A stretch of DNA of 64,000 nt. Source: Saccharofermentans sp. GTDB taxonomy: Bacteria > Bacillota > Clostridia > Saccharofermentanales > Saccharofermentanaceae. Positions within the stretch are counted from its first letter, which is position 1. Every line of letters begins with the position of its first letter. The stretch is from contig JAKSRC010000003.1 of assembly GCA_024403855.1 (NCBI GenBank), positions 1 through 64,000 of the forward strand. The letters run 5' to 3'. The notes below the pieces were generated by a model. It saw only the letters and a list, made by a program, of their open reading frames with translations, was not told where the DNA came from and searched no databases. A program made the position numbers and the translations under genes. This document shows, piece after piece, positions 43,430 to 53,183 of the stretch.

Positions 43430-44434
43430 ATGCAACAAACAGATTTAGCTAAAAGAAACAGTACTATCGACATCGTCCGCATAATCGCCAGTTTCGCGGT
43501 TGTGCTTTGTCATGTTCCTTTTCCGGAACCATTTACCCATGGTTCAATGGCTGTTACGAGATTTGCTGTTCCATTTTTCTTTATGGTTGCCGGATGGTTT
43601 ATCTTTTCGCCAGAAGACAGTAAGGAAATACGTGAAAAGAAGATAAAGAAGAGCCTCAAATCTACTATCCGCATGACGGTTATATGCACGGTACTCAATT
43701 GTGTCGTAAATACGATTAACTGCGTGCTGAAGGGCCGTGATATGTTCCAATGGTTCACCTCGTGGATGAGCGGTGAGACATTGCTTAATCTTGTTGCTTT
43801 CAATTATGGTCAGCTTATAGCCTCCATGATGTGGTATCTGTTCGCTTATATTTACGTCCTTCTTATCCTTCTGGTACTGACCAATAGCGGGCTTATGAAG
43901 AAATTATATTTCCTCATACCGGTGCTCCTTATAGCTAATCTGGTAATGGCGGACACACTTGAAATAAGATGGTTCCATGTCGGCAACTGGCTTTTTACCG
44001 CACTCCCGTTTGTTCTTCTCGGTATTTTCTTAAGAGAAAAGCCGGATATCATTGCGCGTTTTTCAAACATAACCCTCTGGGTCATGATCGTTGCGGGAAC
44101 TGCCATGACAATTGCAGAATCCCTTGTTTTCCACGAGCATGTTCTTTATGTCGGAACGCTTTTTACAGTCTGGGGCATATTCTCCCTGTCGATAAAACAC
44201 AAGGATAAGAAGTGGCCGGAGCCTTTGTGCTGGTTCGGAAACCACTGCACACCTTTTATCTTTTTCATGCATTGCGCAACGAGAGACCTTGCCTATGCGA
44301 TATTTGGAATGCCGAAAGGTAACTTAAGATTCGTTATGCCGGTCATCATTTATTTTTTCACCGGTATTGTTTCAATGATGATCGTAATAGTAAAAAAGAA
44401 CCTGCCTTCAAAAGCTTCGAAAGCGGAAGTCTGA
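43430..44434 (+). CDS. acyltransferase family 3 membrane protein
   Basis: A 334-residue, about ten-helix membrane protein of the Acyltransferase_3 family, which O-acylates surface sugars or peptidoglycan. The opening DIVRIIASFAVVLCHVP carries the conserved Arg and His (RxxAxxxVxxxH). A later helix has GNHCTPFIFFMHC. There is no SD other than the terminator stem; the ATG directly follows the T-run of the preceding terminator, so expression must come from read-through or a leaderless start. An alternative start was not found. Confidence 0.88.
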   Translation: MQQTDLAKRNSTIDIVRIIASFAVVLCHVPFPEPFTHGSMAVTRFAVPFFFMVAGWFIFSPEDSKEIREKKIKKSLKSTIRMTVICTVLNCVVNTINCVLKGRDMFQWFTSWMSGETLLNLVAFNYGQLIASMMWYLFAYIYVLLILLVLTNSGLMKKLYFLIPVLLIANLVMADTLEIRWFHVGNWLFTALPFVLLGIFLREKPDIIARFSNITLWVMIVAGTAMTIAESLVFHEHVLYVGTLFTVWGIFSLSIKHKDKKWPEPLCWFGNHCTPFIFFMHCATRDLAYAIFGMPKGNLRFVMPVIIYFFTGIVSMMIVIVKKNLPSKASKAEV

Positions 44435-44462
44435 ACAACTTTTCCTGTTTGAAATTACGCTG

Positions 44463-44491
44463 TTGACAAACGTCGAAAACAGTACGATAAT
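44463..44491 (+). promoter_or_regulatory. sigma-A promoter of the ctsR operon
   Basis: TTGACA at 44463-44468 and GATAAT at 44486-44491 with 17 bp between, close to consensus. CtsR binding repeats lie directly downstream. Confidence 0.9.
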
Positions 44492-44497
44492 CTCATT

Positions 44498-44526
44498 GGT
44501 CAAAGAAAGTCAAAGTCAAAGTCAAT
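44498..44526 (+). promoter_or_regulatory. CtsR operator
   Basis: GGTCAAA (44498-44504), GAA, AGTCAAA (44508-44514), then two overlapping AGTCAAA/T heptamers at 6-bp steps. This matches the CtsR box RGTCAAANANRGTCAAA and lies at the transcription start, so CtsR would repress its own operon. Confidence 0.93.
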
Positions 44527-44566
44527 AAAAGTCGAATACCATTCAAAGTGGGAGGAGGTTGATCTT

Positions 44567-45028
44567 GTGGCAAGACTTGTCGATGTAATTGAACAGATGA
44601 TCAAAGAGATGGTTGACGAGAATGACGGCACGGCAACCATTTGCAGAAGCCAATTAGCTGAGCAGGCGAACTGTGTGCCTTCTCAGATCACATACGTGCT
44701 CTCAACAAGATTTTCAGGCGGAAACGGATACATAGTAGAGAGCCGCAGAGGCGGTGGCGGACAGATTACCATTACCAGGGTTAATCACGTAGGTCCGGCC
44801 GAATACCTTAAGGCGATAATTGACAGTGTGGGCGATGATCTCTCACAGCAGCAGGCAAAGAATCTACTGACTAATGCAGTAACGATAGGCGCTATGACCT
44901 CCAAGGAGGGCACAGCTATTATGGCAGCTGTATCTGACAGAGCGCTCGCAAGAGTTGATTCGGATATAAGGGCAGCTTTAAGAGCAGATATCTTCAAGCA
45001 TGCACTTCTTGGATTGATGGTTACATAA
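44567..45028 (+). CDS. ctsR: transcriptional repressor CtsR
   Basis: The class III heat-shock repressor. It is 153 residues with a winged HTH (QLAEQANCVPSQITYVLSTRF), the arginine/glycine wing ESRRGGGGQI that senses heat, and a C-terminal domain normally bound by McsB. GTG start with GGGAGGAGG upstream. It is the first gene of the operon ctsR-mcsA-mcsB-clpC and controlled by its own operator. Confidence 0.96.
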   Translation: MARLVDVIEQMIKEMVDENDGTATICRSQLAEQANCVPSQITYVLSTRFSGGNGYIVESRRGGGGQITITRVNHVGPAEYLKAIIDSVGDDLSQQQAKNLLTNAVTIGAMTSKEGTAIMAAVSDRALARVDSDIRAALRADIFKHALLGLMVT

Positions 45029-45052
45029 GGGAAAGCAAAGGAGGATTTATCG

Positions 45053-45721
45053 ATGAGATGTGAAAGATGCGGTAAGGAACTTACCAACAGGATAATCAAG
45101 ATAAACGGAGTCACATATTGTGAGAACTGCGCTCGTCTGATGGGATACGACAGATTTCTTAAAGACCCTACAGACCTTCTGGGCGACCCCTTTTCACCTT
45201 TGGACCAACTCGCTTCATCACTTATGCAGATGAGCGAACTCGATTTTGGTAACAGCACACTTACATGCCCCAGATGCGGCATGACATTAAGAGAGTTCGA
45301 GACTGACGGACGTGTAGGATGCATCGAATGCTACAACGCATTTAATGAGAATATCGTAAGAGAGATGTTCAAGCAGCAGGGTAACAGTGTATATCAGGGT
45401 CGTCTCCCGGCTTTCTCCGATGAAGCACGCACTGTACCGGGCAAGACAGATAAGCCTAAGAAGGCTGCATCTGAGGATTCTCCCAAGGCTGTCGAAAAGG
45501 CTGAGCCGGAAGCAAAAGAGCCCAAGGCTGAAGCGCCTGTTAAGAAGGAAACTAAGGGCGGACTTACTTTGGATAAGCTCATGAAGGCTGATTTGGGAAT
45601 GCTTTCTGACGAAGATCTCGAAAAGGGTATTAAGCTCGCAGCAGAAGCTGAAGAATACAAGCTCGCTTCAAGACTCAGAGATGAATTGAAGGGAAGAAAG
45701 GCTGGTGAAGCAAATGGCTGA
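45053..45721 (+). CDS. mcsA: McsA, activator of protein arginine kinase
   Basis: A zinc protein that activates McsB and couples it to CtsR and ClpC. It is 222 residues: Cys pairs CERCG and CENCA, then CPRCG and CIECY form two zinc ribbons in the first 110 residues. A charged Ala/Lys/Glu-rich linker follows (about 130-165). A UVR motif (LEKGIKLAAEAEEYKLASRLRDEL) ends it. The linker makes it longer than Bacillus McsA. It overlaps mcsB by 8 bp. Confidence 0.92.
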   Translation: MRCERCGKELTNRIIKINGVTYCENCARLMGYDRFLKDPTDLLGDPFSPLDQLASSLMQMSELDFGNSTLTCPRCGMTLREFETDGRVGCIECYNAFNENIVREMFKQQGNSVYQGRLPAFSDEARTVPGKTDKPKKAASEDSPKAVEKAEPEAKEPKAEAPVKKETKGGLTLDKLMKADLGMLSDEDLEKGIKLAAEAEEYKLASRLRDELKGRKAGEANG

Positions 45722-46739
45722 GTGGTACACAAAAGAAGGTAAAGATAACGACGTAGTTCTTTCCACCAAGGCCTGCTTCGTGCGCAATATCAAAGGCTAC
45801 AATTTCATGCCCAGACTCGATGACAAAGACTGTCAGAGCCTTATCGAGACAATCGACAAAGCAATAGACAAAGATATGTACATGGGTGGCACCGCTTCAA
45901 GCTTCGACAAGAACATGATCCTAAGGCTTACAAGACTCCAGCTTTTAGGCCGTGAAGCGAGCCAGATGGCTAACCCGGAACGCAAGGCATTCTACTATAA
46001 CGAAGACGCAAGTCTCTCGATTGCAGTCGGAAGCGGCGAACACATTACCGTAAGGGCAATGGCACAAGGACACAATCCTAACGTTATCAAGGAAGCTGCC
46101 CTGGAGACATTGAAACTCGAAGAAAAACTTCAGGTAGCATTTTCCGACAACTATGGATTCCTGACATCTAATGTCAGACTTGCAGGAACCGGATTTAAGC
46201 TCCTCTACACAGTATCGCTTCCGGCAATTTCAAAGACCGAAGGCGGAATCGAAGCTATGAAACAGCGTGTAGAGCAGTATGAATGGACTATCTATCCGTT
46301 TGCTGAAAGAGGCGATGTATCAGATTCCGATGTTTACATCATTGCAAGCGTAAACACCCTCGGTGTTACAGAAGAAGAGATCTTGCGCAAAGGTGAGATG
46401 CTCATAGCAGATGTAATCAAGGCAGAAAGAGCCTTAAGAGATGAGATAGCAGGGAATAAGAAGGATCAGTCACGTGACATTTATGGTAGATCTTACGGCA
46501 CATTGAGATATGCCAATATGATCTCAAGAAGTGAAGCACTTCAGTGTCTGGGATGGATCAGATTGTTCCACGATTATGATGATTCCGGAGAGGTTGAAAT
46601 CTCCTGGAACAAGATTGATAAGCTCACAATGGATATTCTGTGGGAACCTGAAGCTCCGTCAAGAAAGAGCAGTCAGAGTGTAGCTTCACAGAAGTACAGA
46701 GCACAGGGAATAAAGAAGATTTTGAAAGGGGAAGATTAA
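45714..46739 (+). CDS. mcsB: McsB-like protein arginine kinase, divergent active site
   Basis: The phosphagen-kinase-fold protein of the stress operon; McsB phosphorylates arginines to mark proteins for ClpC. It is 341 residues, and position and overall pattern (SRDIYGRSYGTLRYANMISRSEAL near the end) fit. Yet the segment normally reading SSRIRLAR near the start reads STKACFVR, so two conserved arginines are replaced by Lys and Cys. The NVGTGLRAS region reads RLAGTGFKLL. Nucleotide binding may be weakened. ATG at 45714 is used; a GTG 9 bp upstream is also in frame. Confidence 0.85.
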   Translation: MAEWYTKEGKDNDVVLSTKACFVRNIKGYNFMPRLDDKDCQSLIETIDKAIDKDMYMGGTASSFDKNMILRLTRLQLLGREASQMANPERKAFYYNEDASLSIAVGSGEHITVRAMAQGHNPNVIKEAALETLKLEEKLQVAFSDNYGFLTSNVRLAGTGFKLLYTVSLPAISKTEGGIEAMKQRVEQYEWTIYPFAERGDVSDSDVYIIASVNTLGVTEEEILRKGEMLIADVIKAERALRDEIAGNKKDQSRDIYGRSYGTLRYANMISRSEALQCLGWIRLFHDYDDSGEVEISWNKIDKLTMDILWEPEAPSRKSSQSVASQKYRAQGIKKILKGED

Positions 46740-46740
46740 T

Positions 46741-49410
46741 ATGAGAATTACAGAAGATACCGCAAAGGTACTCGCAGTATCAAGTCTTATTGCGGAAGAA
46801 AGACACACATCGCTCATCAGAGATACTATCCTTTTCGCAGCTTTATGCGTAAGTGATACACCTGCAAAGGAACTCCTCACAGAAAATGTTCCGGATATGT
46901 CAGTTATTCTGGATAACCTAGGAGTTGCAAATGAATATAATCTTGACGACCATTCTGTAAAGATGCTCGCTGACAGGGCATTTCAGAGCCTTCGAATCGA
47001 TGTAAGAAGAATCTTTTCGAGCGCAGCAGAGCTTTCAAGAAGAACAGGCTTTGAGGGTGCCGTAAATCCTGAACACCTCCTGTTCATTATCATGTCACGC
47101 AAGATATCGAATCACCCTGAAATCTTCACATGCCTTGACGCTGCCGGTTGCGATCCTGAGGCGTTGAGATCTGAGATCATCAACATTTTCAATGAGCAGG
47201 CTGAAGCTGCAAGAGCTGAGAAGAATTCTTCCGGAAGAGGAAACAGAGACGATTCTGAAGGTTCGGAAAGACCGTCTGCAAGAAATGAAAAAACCAACGG
47301 CAAACCCAATGGCAAATCCGGCCACAAGACTCTCGAAAAGTTCGGCAAGAACCTCACTGAACTCGCAAAACAGGGCAAGATCGATCCTGTAATCGGCCGT
47401 GAAGAAGAAATCTCCCGTGTAATGCAGATCCTCATCCGCCGCACCAAGAACAATCCCTGCCTCGTAGGTGACCCTGGTGTAGGTAAGACAGCAATCGCAG
47501 AAGGTCTCGCGTTAAAGATTGCAGAAAATGACGTTCCTGATGTTATTAAGGGCAAAGTCGTCTACAGCATGGAAATGGGTTCAATGGTAGCCGGCTCCAA
47601 GTACAGAGGCGAATTCGAAGAGCGTATCAAGGGCATGCTTGACGAAGCTGTAGCCGATCCTAATGTAATCCTTTTCATCGATGAGATTCATACTCTTGTC
47701 GGTGCGGGTGAATCCCAGGGAGGTTCCATGGATGCTGCGAACATCATGAAGCCGCTCCTCACAAAGAACGAACTCCAGATCATTGGTGCTACAACACTTG
47801 ATGAATATTCCAAGTTCATCGAAAAGGACCACGCTCTTGAAAGACGTTTCCAGAAAGTAATTGTCGATGAGCCTTCAGTCGAAGATGCAATTGCCATCAT
47901 GAAGGGACTTCGCTCAAAGTACGAAGATCACCATAAGGTCCATATTCCGGATGACGTATTAGAGCAGTCTGTAAGACTTTCTGCAAGATATGTATCCGAC
48001 AGATTCCTTCCTGATAAGGCAATCGACCTTGTTGATGAAGCAGCTGCAGCAAAGCGAATCAATTATGCTGATTCCAAAGTCAGAAACGATCTTGAGAAGA
48101 AGATTAAAGAACTTAACGATAAGAAGGCTGAAGCAGTCGAAGTACAGGATTTCGAAGCTGCCCAGACTATCAAGGAAGAAGTCGAGAAGCTTAACGAAAG
48201 ACTTTCTCACCTTCAGGACAAGGTCAAGCCAGACAGTGACGGTTTCACAGGCTCACTCACAGTTGACGATGTCGCTTTGGTTCTTGCCAAGTGGACAGGA
48301 ATTCCTGTTACCAAGATTACCGAGTCTGACGCTGATAAGCTCAAGAATCTTGAATCTGAACTCGCAAAGAGAGTCGTAGGCCAGGATGAAGCAGTTCATG
48401 CGATTTCCAAGGCAATCCGCCGTGGCAGACTCGGCCTCAAGGACGAGAAGAGACCTTCCGGTTCCTTCATTTTCCTTGGTACAACAGGTGTCGGTAAGAC
48501 CGAACTTGCAAAGGCACTTGCAGAGGTAATGTTCGGCAATGAGAGCGCACTTGTAAGAATCGATATGTCCGAATATATGGAAAAGCACGACGTCTCAAGA
48601 CTTATTGGTGCCCCTCCTGGATATGTCGGATACGATGAAGGCGGTCAGCTTACAGAAGCAGTCAGAAGACATCCTTATTCAGTAGTTCTTTTCGACGAGA
48701 TCGAAAAGGCTCACCCTGAGATCTTCAACTCAATGCTTCAGGTATTAGACGATGGCCGATTAACTGATGGCCACGGCAGAACCGTTGACTTCAGAAATAC
48801 GATAATCATCATGACATCCAACATCGGTGCCAGAATGCTTGTCGGAAGCGAAGGCAGAAGAATCGGATTCTCTATGGAAGACGAGAGCGATAAGGACGAA
48901 CTTTCAAGAGAAGGCCTATACGGTGGTAAGTCCTACGATGAAGCTAAGAAGGTCGTTATCGACGAGCTCAAGAAGACATTCACTCCTGAATTCGTTAACC
49001 GTGTCGATGACATTATCTTCTTCCGTATGCTCGGTAAGGATTCACTCGTAAGAATCGTTGATATCCTCATGAAGCAGGTCGGTAAGAGAATCAGAGATTT
49101 GGGAATGGATATCGAACTCACCGAAAGTGCGAAGGAACTCCTCGCAAAGAAGGGCTACGATCCCCAGTATGGTGCAAGACCGCTCAGAAGAGTCATTACA
49201 TCAATGGTTGAGGACCGCTTCTCCGAAGCAATGCTCGATGGTATCGTTAAGCCTGGTCACCTCGCGATAATCGATGCAGTTGAGACCACTGATCCTGATG
49301 CACTCCTTGCACAGGGCAGTGCAGCAGAAGACGGAAAAGTAATCGTCATCAAGGACGGCGGCGAACTTTCTGTCAGCATCGACAAGAAAGAAAATGAAGT
49401 AAAAGCCTGA
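46741..49410 (+). CDS. clpC: ClpC-type Clp protease ATPase subunit
   Basis: An AAA+ unfoldase that feeds ClpP. It is 889 residues: a divergent N-domain (about 1-150), a charged linker, the first AAA module with Walker A GDPGVGKT near 243, a central UVR-type coiled coil, the second AAA module with GTTGVGKT near 580 and the C-terminal domain with GARPLRRVI. The N-domain, where McsB-marked substrates and adaptors bind, is less conserved than the ATPase parts. It is the last gene of the CtsR regulon operon. Confidence 0.96.
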   Translation: MRITEDTAKVLAVSSLIAEERHTSLIRDTILFAALCVSDTPAKELLTENVPDMSVILDNLGVANEYNLDDHSVKMLADRAFQSLRIDVRRIFSSAAELSRRTGFEGAVNPEHLLFIIMSRKISNHPEIFTCLDAAGCDPEALRSEIINIFNEQAEAARAEKNSSGRGNRDDSEGSERPSARNEKTNGKPNGKSGHKTLEKFGKNLTELAKQGKIDPVIGREEEISRVMQILIRRTKNNPCLVGDPGVGKTAIAEGLALKIAENDVPDVIKGKVVYSMEMGSMVAGSKYRGEFEERIKGMLDEAVADPNVILFIDEIHTLVGAGESQGGSMDAANIMKPLLTKNELQIIGATTLDEYSKFIEKDHALERRFQKVIVDEPSVEDAIAIMKGLRSKYEDHHKVHIPDDVLEQSVRLSARYVSDRFLPDKAIDLVDEAAAAKRINYADSKVRNDLEKKIKELNDKKAEAVEVQDFEAAQTIKEEVEKLNERLSHLQDKVKPDSDGFTGSLTVDDVALVLAKWTGIPVTKITESDADKLKNLESELAKRVVGQDEAVHAISKAIRRGRLGLKDEKRPSGSFIFLGTTGVGKTELAKALAEVMFGNESALVRIDMSEYMEKHDVSRLIGAPPGYVGYDEGGQLTEAVRRHPYSVVLFDEIEKAHPEIFNSMLQVLDDGRLTDGHGRTVDFRNTIIIMTSNIGARMLVGSEGRRIGFSMEDESDKDELSREGLYGGKSYDEAKKVVIDELKKTFTPEFVNRVDDIIFFRMLGKDSLVRIVDILMKQVGKRIRDLGMDIELTESAKELLAKKGYDPQYGARPLRRVITSMVEDRFSEAMLDGIVKPGHLAIIDAVETTDPDALLAQGSAAEDGKVIVIKDGGELSVSIDKKENEVKA

Positions 49411-49429
49411 CTTTAAGTCGGTTGATTTG

Positions 49430-49463
49430 CGGTGGATTCTATATGAGTCCACCGCTTTTTTAT
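49430..49463 (+). terminator. terminator of the ctsR-clpC operon
   Basis: A GCGGTGGA/TCCACCGC stem with an 11-nt loop is followed by TTTTTTA. Confidence 0.92.
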
Positions 49464-49554
49464 ACGAATAAAAGCTAATTGGATAAACATCTCTGCAAGG
49501 GTCTTGACAATGATGTATAATACTTATCCCGATTACTTAATTTAGGAGACACCA

Positions 49555-50886
49555 ATGAGTGAAAACGTAAGCAACGCTGCCTCAAGAGCCAAGGCTCCTC
49601 GCGACTACGACATAGGCTGCGTTCCAAGCAAATTCTATTTTGGTTTTTTAGGTTCACGTATTATCGTTCCTTTGACATGTGCTTATGCTCATATCAAAGT
49701 TAAGCCCGACATGGAGTTCGTAAACCATGAGGGTCCTATTATTGTTATTGCTAACCACGAGTCATATCTTGACCCTATGATCATTAACCGTCTTACAAAG
49801 GCTCGTTCTGCGAACTTTGTAACAGGTGAATTCGTATTCAGAGCACCTGCATGGGGACACTGGTTCAAGCTTGGTGGTGCTATCCCCAAGAAGCAGTTCG
49901 TTGTTGATACTACTGCCGTTAAGGCTATGATGCGCGTAATGAAGCGTAATGGCGTCATTATCGTTTTCCCTGAAGCTACAAGACATGTTGACGGCAAATC
50001 TGTAACTTTCGATGATGGTATAGCAAAGCTCGCAAAGAAGTCCAATGCATCCGTTTATGTTGCTCATATCCACGGTGCTTATCTTGCATGGCCAAGATGG
50101 TCACAGTCAGGTATGCGTAAGGGAAGAATCAGTGCTGAGTTCGTTAAGAAGATCTATTCCGAAGAAGTTAAGGAAATGTCAGTTGAAGAACTCCATCAGA
50201 AGATTCTCGATGCCATCGATTACAACGAGAACGAATGGATTCGTACAAATCCCAGAAGCTTCAAGAGCAGAAAGCTCGCTTCAGGTCTTCAGAATATTGC
50301 CTATGCATGCCCCAGATGCGGTTCCGAATACACAATGCAGTACATGGATTCCGGCAAGCACGATATGATTCAGTGCTCCAACTGCGGTAATGCGGCAAGA
50401 TATCTCCCGACAGGTCTTATCGAGAAGGTTGATCCACAGTGCGTGGTTTTCGAAGATCTTCACCAGTGGACAGACTGGGAAAGAGGTCTTATTGAAGAGC
50501 AGCTCAAGAACGGTGGCTTCAAGATGGAGATGAATGCTGATCTGTTCAAGGTTTTCGACAGATTCACATTTGCAAAGACCGGAAAGGGCAGAGTCACTAT
50601 CACCGATAAGGAAATCACCTATGTCGGAACAGACTGTCCTGCTGAATCAGGTATTCCGTTCAAGAAGGGTAAGCCGATCAGAAAGTATAAGGACAGAAAG
50701 CTTGATCCTAACGCACCTTTGCAGACCAAGGTTTTCGAGATCGATACTATGAGAGGCCTTGTTGCTTCTTATGGAAAGTATTTCGAGATCTACGATAAGG
50801 ATGGCGAACTTTACAGATTCTACGTAGATGGACAGAAAGTCTTCAAGATTCACGAGATAGTTACGCTCCTCGGAAAGAAGAAATAA
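49555..50886 (+). CDS. PlsC-type acyltransferase with zinc-ribbon C-terminal extension
   Basis: The N-terminal half (about 40-235) is a PlsC/LPLAT acyltransferase, probably acylating 1-acyl-glycerol-3-phosphate: HESYLDP supplies the HX4D motif and FPEATR motif III. It is unusually extended: at about 245-285 a zinc ribbon (CPRCGSEY and CSNCGNAARY), followed by some 160 residues of beta-rich sequence with no recognised function. The 443-residue total is almost twice a typical PlsC. GGAGAC precedes the ATG. It is monocistronic with a terminator downstream. Confidence 0.88.
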   Translation: MSENVSNAASRAKAPRDYDIGCVPSKFYFGFLGSRIIVPLTCAYAHIKVKPDMEFVNHEGPIIVIANHESYLDPMIINRLTKARSANFVTGEFVFRAPAWGHWFKLGGAIPKKQFVVDTTAVKAMMRVMKRNGVIIVFPEATRHVDGKSVTFDDGIAKLAKKSNASVYVAHIHGAYLAWPRWSQSGMRKGRISAEFVKKIYSEEVKEMSVEELHQKILDAIDYNENEWIRTNPRSFKSRKLASGLQNIAYACPRCGSEYTMQYMDSGKHDMIQCSNCGNAARYLPTGLIEKVDPQCVVFEDLHQWTDWERGLIEEQLKNGGFKMEMNADLFKVFDRFTFAKTGKGRVTITDKEITYVGTDCPAESGIPFKKGKPIRKYKDRKLDPNAPLQTKVFEIDTMRGLVASYGKYFEIYDKDGELYRFYVDGQKVFKIHEIVTLLGKKK

Positions 50887-50917
50887 TTTTCACTACTACA
50901 TTAAAAGGACAATTTAT

Positions 50918-50955
50918 GGCGAGTTTGGCAAATAATTCCCCAAACTCGCCTTTTT
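50918..50955 (+). terminator. terminator of the PlsC-like gene
   Basis: A perfect 11-bp stem GGCGAGTTTGG/CCAAACTCGCC is followed by TTTTTATTG. Confidence 0.93.
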
Positions 50956-51066
50956 ATTGCTTTTATATATCCCACGAAGATAGTATAATTTTCACGTCAG
51001 TATATAAGAGGCGTCCTGACGGACGTTTCCCAAAACACAAAATATGAATCAGGAGTGTGACAATCC

Positions 51067-53016
51067 ATGGCAATGTATGACAAGAAAAGTGTCGAAGATT
51101 TGAACGTAGCCGGCAAGAGAGTTATTGTCCGCGTTGACTTCAACGTACCGCTCGACAAGGCAACAGGCACAACAATCACAGACGACAAGCGTATCAAGGG
51201 TGCTCTCCCTACAATCAAGTACCTCGTTGATAACAATGCGAAGGTTATCCTCGTATCACACCTTGGCCGTCCGAAGAATGGACCTGAGGCTAAGTTCTCT
51301 ATGAAGCCTGCAGCAGATCGTCTCGCTGAGCTCATCGGCAAGCCTGTTACTTTGGCTGCTGACGTTATCGGTGAAGATGCTAAGGCTAAGGCAGCAGCTC
51401 TTAAGGATGGCGAGATCTTAATGCTCGAGAACGTTCGTTTCCACAAGGAAGAGACAAAGAACGATCCTAAGTTCGCAGCTGAGCTCGCTTCTATGGCTGA
51501 TCTCTATGTTAACGACGCATTCGGTACAGCTCACCGTGCTCACGCATCCACAGCTGGTCTTGCTAACTTCCTTCCTTCCGCTTGCGGTTACCTCATCAAG
51601 AAGGAAATCGACTTCATCGGTGGTGCACTTGATAATCCGGCTAGACCTTTCGTTGCTATCCTTGGCGGAGCTAAGGTTTCCGACAAGATCGGCGTTATCA
51701 CAAACCTCTTAGACAAGGCTGATACAATCATCATCGGTGGTGGTATGGCTTATACATTCATCGGCGCTCAGGGCGGCCAGATCGGTGATTCACTTTTCGA
51801 GGCTGACAAGGTTGACCTCGCTAAGGAGATCCTCGCTAAGGCTGAAGAGAAGGGCGTTAAGCTCTTGCTCCCTACAGACACTGTAGTTGCTGATGCTTTC
51901 GATCCTAACGCTAACAGCAAGGTAGTTCCTACAATGGAAATTCCTGATGGTTGGCAGGGCCTCGACATCGGACCTGAGACAATCGCTAACTTCTCAGCTG
52001 CTATCAAGAGCGCTAAGACAGTTATCTGGAATGGTCCTGCAGGCGTTTTCGAGTTCGAGAAGTTCGCAGTTGGTACAAAGGCTATCGCTCAGGCTATCGC
52101 AGATGCTGATTGCACATCAATCATCGGCGGTGGTGACTCTGCAGCTGCTATCGAGAAGCTCGGCTTCGCTGAGAAGGTTTCTCACATTTCTACAGGCGGC
52201 GGCGCTTCTCTCGAGTACATCGAGGGTAAGGTTCTCCCTGGTATCGATTGCTTGAACGACAAGAAGGTTGGCAGAATCTTTGCTGCTGGTAACTGGAAGA
52301 TGAACTGCGGTATCCCTGCTGATGCAGTTAAGCTCATCAACGAGCTTAAGCCTCTCGTTAAGGATGCTACATCCAAGATCGCTTTGGGCGTTCCTGCTAC
52401 TGCTCTTGCTGCTGCTGTTGAAGCTGCTGCTTACACAAACATCAAGATTGCTGCTCAGAACTGCCACTTCGAAGAGAAGGGCGCTTTCACAGGTGAGATT
52501 TCACCTCTCTGGCTCGCTAAGATGGGCGTAAATTACTGCATCATCGGTCACTCTGAGCGTCGTGAATACAACGCAGAGACAGACGAGACAGTTAACTTGA
52601 AGGCTAAGGCACTCCTTAAGTACGGCGTAAGACCTATCATCTGCTGCGGTGAGTCTCTTGCTCAGCGTGAAGCTGGTGAGACATTCGATTGGATCAAGGG
52701 TCAGATCGTTGGCGCTTTCAAGGATATCCCTGCTGATAAGCTCTGCCAGATCACAATCGCTTATGAGCCTATCTGGGCTATCGGCACAGGTAAGACAGCT
52801 ACTGATGAGCAGGCTGAGGAAGTTTGCGCATTCATCAGAGGCGTTATCGCTGAGCTCTATTGCGAGAAGTGCGCTGAGGCTATCACAATCCAGTACGGTG
52901 GTTCTTGCAACGCTAAGAACGCTGCAAGCCTCTTCTCACAGAAGGACATCAACGGCGGTCTCGTTGGCGGTGCTTCTTTGAAGGCTGAGGATTTCTCCGT
53001 TATCTGCAACGCATAA
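51067..53016 (+). CDS. pgk-tpiA: fused phosphoglycerate kinase / triosephosphate isomerase
   Basis: One 649-residue reading frame carries two glycolytic enzymes. PGK occupies about 1-395 ([32 protein letters not shown]). TIM occupies about 402-649 ([16 protein letters not shown] with the catalytic His, [14 protein letters not shown] with the catalytic Glu, and the YGGS phosphate loop). No stop or frameshift lies at the junction, where [13 protein letters not shown] joins the parts. Both active sites appear complete. Such a fusion is known from Thermotoga. Codon bias is very strong, so expression is high. GGAGTG precedes the ATG. Confidence 0.96.
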   Translation: MAMYDKKSVEDLNVAGKRVIVRVDFNVPLDKATGTTITDDKRIKGALPTIKYLVDNNAKVILVSHLGRPKNGPEAKFSMKPAADRLAELIGKPVTLAADVIGEDAKAKAAALKDGEILMLENVRFHKEETKNDPKFAAELASMADLYVNDAFGTAHRAHASTAGLANFLPSACGYLIKKEIDFIGGALDNPARPFVAILGGAKVSDKIGVITNLLDKADTIIIGGGMAYTFIGAQGGQIGDSLFEADKVDLAKEILAKAEEKGVKLLLPTDTVVADAFDPNANSKVVPTMEIPDGWQGLDIGPETIANFSAAIKSAKTVIWNGPAGVFEFEKFAVGTKAIAQAIADADCTSIIGGGDSAAAIEKLGFAEKVSHISTGGGASLEYIEGKVLPGIDCLNDKKVGRIFAAGNWKMNCGIPADAVKLINELKPLVKDATSKIALGVPATALAAAVEAAAYTNIKIAAQNCHFEEKGAFTGEISPLWLAKMGVNYCIIGHSERREYNAETDETVNLKAKALLKYGVRPIICCGESLAQREAGETFDWIKGQIVGAFKDIPADKLCQITIAYEPIWAIGTGKTATDEQAEEVCAFIRGVIAELYCEKCAEAITIQYGGSCNAKNAASLFSQKDINGGLVGGASLKAEDFSVICNA

Positions 53017-53045
53017 GTTTTAGACTTATAAATTGAAGAATTATC

Positions 53046-53081
53046 AAGAGGTTGTCTCATACAGAGGCAACCTCTTTTTTA
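53046..53081 (+). terminator. terminator of the PGK-TIM gene
   Basis: A 13-bp stem (AAGAGGTTGTCTC with GAGGCAACCTCTT) is followed by a T-run. The same stem with a different loop recurs at 63311. Confidence 0.93.
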
Positions 53082-53097
53082 TTACTGTGTTTGATAA

Positions 53098-53131
53098 AAA
53101 AAGACCGTTTCCCTGAAAGAAACGGTCCTTT
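53098..53131 (-). terminator. terminator of the nfnAB operon
   Basis: The stem GACCGTTTC/GAAACGGTC, read on the minus strand, is followed by TTTTTTT. It can also act on the plus strand (CTTTTC). Confidence 0.88.
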
Positions 53132-53183
53132 TCTAGTTTCAATTGTATTCACGAGTATGCCTGAAGTGAAGTTCAGACTGAGC

